Source: Lenisia limosa
Lineage: Eukaryota > Breviatea
DNA length: 22,882 bases
Reading direction: 5' to 3'
Assembly: GCA_001655205.1 (NCBI GenBank)
Contig: LPNZ01007831.1
Coordinates: 1 to 22,882, forward strand
The notes beneath the pieces are model-generated. The model did no database searches and was not told the DNA's origin. It worked only from the letters and a program-made list of their open reading frames with translations. Shown here piece by piece: positions 17,923 through 22,882 of this stretch. Made by a program: the position numbers and the translations under genes. The stretch's first letter is position 1. Every line of letters starts with the position of its first letter.

Positions 17923-20405
17923 ATGTCAAAACTTTCAAGTGAACTGTCTGAACTTCGTGTTGTTGACCTTAAAGAAATGCTTCGTAACCAAGGTCTTCCT
18001 GTTTCTGGAGCCAAGTAAGTTTGGAATTTCTGGACTTCGTTTTTGGCGGGTTTACTATTCAGGGATGAGCTTATTTCCCGTCTTGTGGACTACAAGGAGT
18101 CTGCTACACTTGGTTCTGGAAGTATGAACTCCCCTATGGTCCTTGATACGCCCACACCTTCAACTCCTTCTCGTCGTGGACGTACTCCTCGCGCTACGGC
18201 AAAGGCTCCCACTCCTCGTCGTGTGAGAACTCCACGCAAGACCACTAAGGCCGTGAAAGAGGTCGAAACTCCTAAGAAGGGCTCACCTAGAAAGATTTCT
18301 TCTCCTCAGAAATTTGACCTTGCTACACCTCCCAAGGCTAAAACTCCAGTTAAAACTCCACTTGTTGAAGAGAAAGAGGAGCTCACTGAGGCTGAAAAAG
18401 CTGTTGAAGAGGTTTCTAAGCAACTTTTCTTCTCTGAGGAGCAAAAGACCACTAATGATGATGAAGGTGATGATGTACTCTCTGTTGCCGAGGCTGCTCT
18501 CGAGGAGGAGCTTGTCATTGCGAAGGAAGAAGAAAAGGAGGAATTGAAGCCTGTTTGCACTAAACGCCCCCGCGGAGTCTGGTTTGTCTACTTTTACTCT
18601 TAAAATGTAAAAGTTAACCTTTTAGCTGCGTCTACCTCTCTTCTGTCCTCATGCTCATCATGTGTATGTTTGGTTTTGATCACTCTTGCCTGACTGCCGA
18701 TCTCGAAATTAACTGAAAAAACAGGTGCTGCAGTTTACATTGCTGGAGCTGATGAACTTTCTTTCCAACGAATCTTCAAAAACCTTGTAAGGTGTTTTTT
18801 TTTTTGTTGTTAGGTTTGATTGTTTCACTTAATCTTATGATGTTTTTTTTTTTTTTTTTTTTCTGACTGAAGATTAGGTTGTTNNNNNNNNNNNNNNNNN
18901 NNNNNNNNNNNNNNNNNNNNNNNNNNNNNNNNNNNNNNNNNNNNNNNTTGTTTGCAGGGATATGTTAGTCTTTTGGCTCAGAATACAAGCTTACGGTTTT
19001 TGACATTTTAGGGTCTTGTTTCACCTCCCTTTTCTTCTGCTGCCATTCTCAGCTTCTTCCTCCTTCCTTTCCTTTGCATTCTCCCTTTTGGTAAGCAAAA
19101 TGATGATTTGCTTATTGCCAGCATGCTGTATATGAGGTTCCTCTTATTTATTTAGTTATGCGTCGAGTTTCAGAGAAATGCTGCCCTTGTGCCCCTGTTG
19201 CGACAGCTGAGGACCCCAAGAAGAGCAGTGCCATTTGCTGCCTTGGAATGAAGTGCTGCCCAATGAAAGCCATTGTAAGCATCCGCACTTTCTCAACAAT
19301 CGCATATCAGTCAGTTTTTTTTATATTCTTAGCTTGGTCCTTGTCCCTGGGGTGCCACCGTTCGCGTTATGGCTTTCCTCTTTGTCTTCGTCCCCACCAT
19401 ATTGGTAGGCCACTCTTTTAACAAAAGTAATGCTTTTTTTTGCGTATCTTATTACTCACTACTCAAAGGTTGCCCTTCGTCTGTGCCCCTGTTCCGCTGA
19501 AACTCTCTTCCCTGAAAACTCCATTGCTCTTATTAATAAGTAAGAGTGTTTTATTTCAGACCAATATTTTTCAAGAGGCTGTTGAAGAGGTATATCTGGG
19601 GAGACCAACCTGTTATAAGGCCTTTCCCTCTAACCAAAGCTTTTAGGTTTAATAATTAACATAGTTATACAGTTGATAGAACACAACCTGTGAATTAAAC
19701 CTTCAACGAAGAGCTCAGGGCGAAATTTTTTTCGAATGAGGTGCTTTTTATTTTGAGGATACTCTGAGAAGGCTATCACCTTTAGAGTAGATATAAAACA
19801 AAACAAAATACAGCTTTCAATGCGGTAAGATCAGGGAAATAAGTGGCTCTAAAAATAATATTTGAGTGCTTCCGATGAACAGCGGTTATTCGATGCATAA
19901 GTTTAAAAGTATGTTAATTAGATTTTTAAAAACTTTCGAAGCTTTAAGAGGCTGTCAGGGGGTTTCTCCGGATATACCTCTTCAGCAGCCCCCTGTATTT
20001 TGCCTTTCTAATATCTTTAGTTCTCTTTTCTGGAGCTTCATCATCTATATGTACATTATGGTAGGTATTCCGAAAAATATTTGTTTTATTGTGTTGCTTC
20101 TCCTAACTGATGCAGTCGCTGATTGCCTTCTTCGTGAATAAGATTTCTGCCATCCTCTTCCTTTCTGCTGCTCTCCTCCACACACCCTGGTTCGTTGACA
20201 TTGCTCTCAAGGAGGTTCTTCCCTGTAAGCTTGAGAAGGGTTTCCGTTGGATTGGTACTGAATTCTTCTCTCACTGAGTTCAGATATTGTTGAATACGTT
20301 CAACCTCATCCTGTACTTTGGGGACGAGTATGCTTCCTTGTTGCTGTTGCCTACCACGCCGTTTCTCGTGTCGTAGCCATGTGCTACAGCAATTGCAATT
20401 GTTAG
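17923..20405 (+). CDS. SAP-domain polytopic membrane protein, probable nuclear-envelope chromatin tether
   Basis: Twelve exons close in phase from ATG 17923 to TAG 20403-20405, encoding 450 residues: 17923-18014, 18063-18581, 18626-18663, 18725-18786, 19012-19090, 19156-19274, 19333-19404, 19469-19539, 19560-19589, 20021-20060, 20116-20224 and 20284-20405. Residues ~6-42 are a SAP domain (SELRVVDLKEMLRNQGLPVS, GAKDELISRLVDY), a helix-turn-helix DNA-binding fold. Residues ~50-130 are basic and rich in TPRR, RGRTPR and TPKK motifs, resembling AT-hook or CDK-site linkers. Residues ~130-200 are acidic and helical. From ~204 there are several hydrophobic segments: VYLSSVLMLIMCAAVYI, SSAAILSFFLLPFLCILPF, VMAFLFVFVPTILVAL, LFWSFIIYMYIMSLIAFFV, ISAILFLSAALLHTPWFV and FLVAVAYHAVSRVVAMCY. 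Between them is a Cys-rich stretch (CCPCAP, CCLGMKCCPMKA), and the protein ends SNCNC. The plan recalls inner nuclear membrane proteins of the HeH/LEM/Src1 group, but the membrane part does not resemble their C-terminal domain. An exon hidden in the gap at 18884-18947 is possible but not needed. Confidence 0.85.
18884..18947. other. Assembly gap near a long T run
   Basis: 64 N in intron 4 of the SAP-domain gene, shortly after a ~20-nt T run (about 18843-18862). Confidence 0.95.
19540..19559 (+). other. 20-nt intron
   Basis: GTAAGAGTGTTTTATTTCAG has a full donor, a T-rich stretch and a CAG acceptor. Without removal the frame stops at once (AAG TAA). With removal, SIALINK joins PIFFKRLLK and the phase stays correct to the natural stop. 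The next exon is only 30 nt. Confidence 0.75.
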
Positions 20406-20514
20406 TGTTGAAAATGGTTTCTTTGTTTTATGTACAATAGCATCTTTCTTGGTTTTTAGATTCTTTTTTTTTACACCAAGAGATAATCAAGAATGATACA
20501 TCGATACCTTACAA
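20406..20514. other. Short convergent spacer
   Basis: 109 bp between the stops of a plus-strand and a minus-strand gene. T-rich; both polyadenylation regions must fit here or overlap. Confidence 0.6.
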
Positions 20515-21690
20515 TTAATTAAGAAATACTGGCGCATCTTCATCCGAATCCTCATCCGAAAGATCAATGACGTTCCCCTATAAAATGGTTATTATTATCC
20601 AAAAAAAATCAGGTGTGAAGTAATCGCCCATCGAAAAAGTGATTTCTGATTTAAGGCCAAAAAACGTAATATCATAAATGGAAACATTGAATTACCCCGT
20701 TTACCGGATACATTTCATTCAATGAAGAGAATGCATACCCACATACAGAAACAGGAGCAATTGGTCTCTGAGGAACCCTGAACTCTTGCACGCTTCGGTT
20801 TGACTCGGGAATAGTTGTCCATTGTGATGGTCTGGATGATAAGATACCTTCTAAGCAAATAAAAACAAGAAAATTGAAACCTACTGAATTCAGAAATAAT
20901 TTACACCTTACTTGGGAACTTGTGTGGGTGTCGATAACTGTACTGATGATTGGAGGGGTGGGATAAACAGAATCTCTTCTTGAGGAGGGTTTGGAGAAAA
21001 GTGCTGATCGGGGATTGTGAGGTCTAGATAAGTGAAACCCAATTATGACAGTACCAAATAACTAGTACACGAGATAGTATACAGATATAGTCCATAGTAT
21101 CGAGCTTAAAAAAAAAAAAAATCTCTTATAGTATTACATATCTATGATGTGATAAGATTGAATCTCACAGGCGTTTCGATATTCAGCAATTTGTGTTTGT
21201 GATAAAATCTCTCATTATAACATTGAAGTCCTGTACCTTGATTGTTGTTTGACGCTGACATACTATTTGCTGTTTTTCGCCTGAAGAAAATGAACAAACA
21301 TATCAACTTTTGAAGTGTCAAAAAAAGGAAAAAAATCCTCTGGTACCTTGGTGGTACAATAATTGGGAAATTGCTTGCGGGGAGCGATGAAAGCGGATAT
21401 CCGGATCGAGTTGGAAGAAGATTAGTCATATCAGCGAGAGAATCATTATCATACATTATTTCCCTAAGCAGTCATGAGCATGAAAGAATGATTGTATGTA
21501 CTTTGGTTGCCTTCAACGTTATACAATAAAAGCCAACCGTCGCCTTGGTAGCAAGTCGTCCAGCTCTGCTCCTACTTTGGTAAAATACAAGACTAATTCA
21601 AAACTGTTTTTATTTCTTTTTCCTTACCTGTCGTCAACCGTCCCGAATTAGGATGCCATTTTTTTTGAGGGAAAGGAGGTTCCTAAACAG
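20515..21690 (-). CDS. Pro/Ser-rich protein with a C-terminal SUMO-interaction-like motif
   Basis: Exons in agreeing phase, from the C-terminus: 20577-20515 (GNVIDLSDEDSDEDAPVFLN, stop TAA), 20831-20747 (PSQWTTIPESNRSVQEF, ending RPIAPVS), 21023-20912 (LTIPDQHFSPNPPQEEILF), 21280-21237 (RKTANSMSASNNNQ) and 21463-21347 (NDSLADMTNLLPTRSGYPL). Further 5' are an exon near 21590-21530 (either EQSWTTCYQGDGWLLL or VGAELDDLLPRRRLAFI, depending on frame) and 21683-21629 (EPPFPQKKWHPNSGRLTT). The start is not identified. VIDLSDEDSDED is a textbook SUMO-interaction pattern: a hydrophobic V-I-D-L core followed by Asp/Glu/Ser. The rest is disordered, so the protein probably binds SUMO-modified partners. 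The gene may be the 3' part of the zinc-finger gene to its right. That would give a zinc finger plus SIM layout, but the connecting splices are not shown. Confidence 0.55.
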
Positions 21691-21788
21691 TTAAATAGGA
21701 ACCCCACCCCCCACCAATTAAAAACAAACTATTCCTATCATTACAGTACATGGGATTACGATATGTAGGCATGCTATAATTTGAGTAT

Positions 21789-21885
21789 TACCTCTAACCA
21801 TAAAGCCTCAAAAACTAAGGAGGTACCTCTAATCATAACCTCAAAAACTCAGGAGGTACCTCTTCCATAAAGCCTCAAACTAAGA
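21789..21885. repeat. Three tandem ~33-bp repeats
   Basis: Units 21789-21823 (35 bp), 21824-21856 (33 bp) and 21857-21885 (partial) share TACCTCTAACCATAAAGCCT and then CAAAAACTAAGGAGG, with small indels. They lie in the spacer or intron between the two rightmost minus-strand coding units. Confidence 0.85.
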
Positions 21886-21933
21886 CCAATTAAAAGAAGA
21901 ATAAGCAAGAAAAAAAAGAATAAGAATACTACT

Positions 21934-22875
21934 TCAATCATTTCCAATTATGAAAAGCTGTATAATTTGAGGTGATGCTGTAGCAACTACCCAAGACAAG
22001 CCTCCAAAAATAAGAAAAAGTAAAAGAAGACTAGAAAAAAAACAATCTTTTCCAAAAAAAAAATCTGCAAAGAAACACATACTTGACTCTTTTTGAGTGG
22101 GATTGAGTATTGTTAGAATGGTTAAAATAAGCGCAATACCATCGTAAATAGCAATGAGAAATAAAATAAGGTTGCAATCTAGTTGCAATACCATCATGTA
22201 CCATGTGAATACAATCTGAACAACAAAGAGACTTTCCTGTTAAGAGAATACAGCAATGAAGTACTTTTAAACAATATTATCACATTTTATAATTAGCCTT
22301 CTGCACCTGAGTAGGACGGCAAGCAGGACAGCGGCTTTGGATATTGAGTCCAAATTTGGTTTCCATCAGGGCTGCCTCACACCATTGCTGAATAATAAAA
22401 AAGAATGGGGAACGAAAAAAAAAAAATACCTGTTTGCAGCGGTCGCACGTTAACCCATTAGAGTGAGTTTTATTACACATGTGGCATATGTGACTTGACT
22501 AGGATGTTAGACAATCTATTACTAGATGTGTAAAAATACTTCTCAGTTCAAATTCAAAAAGGTACACTACTCAAAAGAACATCGTATTGTTTCTATGGAA
22601 AACTCATCATTTTTTAAATCATTGACTCAAAATCTGCGGTTCACAATTTTCACAGATAATTGATAACCAAGACCCAACAAGAAACCTAACCGAAAAGTGA
22701 CCTGTCTTTGGTTAAAAAGGTAAATGCTGTTTTTTTCTTTTATTCTAGTATACATTGAATTGCTATAGTGTCAAAGTAGTGAATGTGTTTTAACAGAGTA
22801 ACTCAAATATACCTCTCTCATTGGATCAATGTACTGATATCTCTGCTCTAGAGCCTCAAATAAATAACAGAAAGT
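21934..22875 (-). CDS. Cysteine-rich zinc-finger protein, possibly CDCA7/4CXXC_R1-like (5' partial)
   Basis: Exons all in phase 0: 22875-22813 (FEALEQRYQYIDPMRE), 22498-22430 (SSHICHMCNKTHSNGLTC, ending DRCKQ), 22387-22307 (QWCEAALMETKFGLNIQS, ending RCPACRPTQ), then 22236-21934, open to TGA. The spacing CHMC...C-x2-C...WC...L...FG...CPACR follows the first part of the zf-4CXXC_R1 domain of CDCA7 proteins (CHQC...C..C...FC..CL..RYG...CPPCRG), including the RYxYIDP lead-in. The GICNCS end of that domain and one CxxC cysteine are missing, so this is tentative; a RING-variant finger is the alternative. The last exon is strongly hydrophobic (LILFLIAIYDGIALILTIL), either a membrane segment or read-through of an intron: it contains a consensus GTATGTGT donor and a repeat copy. 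The 5' end lies beyond the window. Confidence 0.5.
22144..22174. repeat. Dispersed 31-33 bp repeat, copy 2
   Basis: GTAAATAGCAATGAGAAATA followed by AAATAAGGTTG, matching 10958-10990. It falls within the hydrophobic frame of the zinc-finger gene, which argues that this part may be intron. Confidence 0.75.
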
Positions 22876-22882
22876 CTATGAG

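Noticed and set aside
18306-18560. Minus-strand Ser-rich open frame
   Set aside because: Antisense of the acidic and basic linker of the SAP-domain gene.
21934-21990. 18-nt intron GTATGTGTTTCTTTGCAG near 22100
   Set aside because: Donor and acceptor look good, but both retained and longer spliced versions are also open, so an 18-nt intron cannot be claimed here.

Overview
This window is from a nuclear genome of a eukaryote, most likely a unicellular one with small, gene-dense chromosomes. Genes on both strands are cut into many short exons by GT-AG introns, commonly about 35-90 nt and down to 20 nt. Intergenic spacers are mostly 0.1-0.6 kb, there is a Pol III tRNA gene, and introns and spacers are AT-rich with simple repeats while exons have balanced composition. 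I could not fix the lineage. Seven runs of N are assembly gaps, most of them next to a homopolymer.

Layout from left to right: (1) 167-1569, minus: multi-exon gene of unknown function. (2) 1570-1997: AT-rich spacer with a perfect 17-bp hairpin element. (3) 1998-4716, minus: secreted or membrane-targeted protein with a clear signal peptide and many small exons. (4) 4800/5227-6779, plus: proline-rich N-terminus followed by a beta-rich domain I do not recognise. (5) 7319-13139, minus: large helical protein ending in a Lys/Glu/Val repeat and a SAM domain. (6) 13277-13348, minus: tRNA-Pro(AGG), in the divergent spacer before (7) 13518-17349, plus: a 19-exon NCLX/CCX-type cation/Ca2+ exchanger of 599 residues, the best supported gene. 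(8) 17923-20405, plus: 12-exon, 450-residue protein with an N-terminal SAP domain, a basic and then an acidic tail, and several membrane spans, probably at the nuclear envelope. (9) 20515-about 21690, minus: Pro/Ser-rich protein ending in a SUMO-interaction-like VIDLSDEDSDED tail. (10) 21934-22875, minus, 5' partial: cysteine-rich zinc finger of possible CDCA7 (4CXXC_R1) type followed by hydrophobic sequence. Units 9 and 10 may be one gene.

Exon models were built by hand from open frames, splice consensus and phase agreement. Genes 7 and 8 close in perfect phase from start to stop, apart from intronic gaps. The others have one or more unresolved junctions, which are stated. The genes show no obvious shared pathway.

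The most unusual points are: the SAP-plus-polytopic-membrane protein; the helical/KE-repeat/SAM protein; introns of 20-41 nt; a relic duplication of an exon inside the exchanger's intron 16; several short dispersed and inverted repeats; and 11-13 nt G/C tracts, at least one and probably two of which are coding and abut 5' splice sites.
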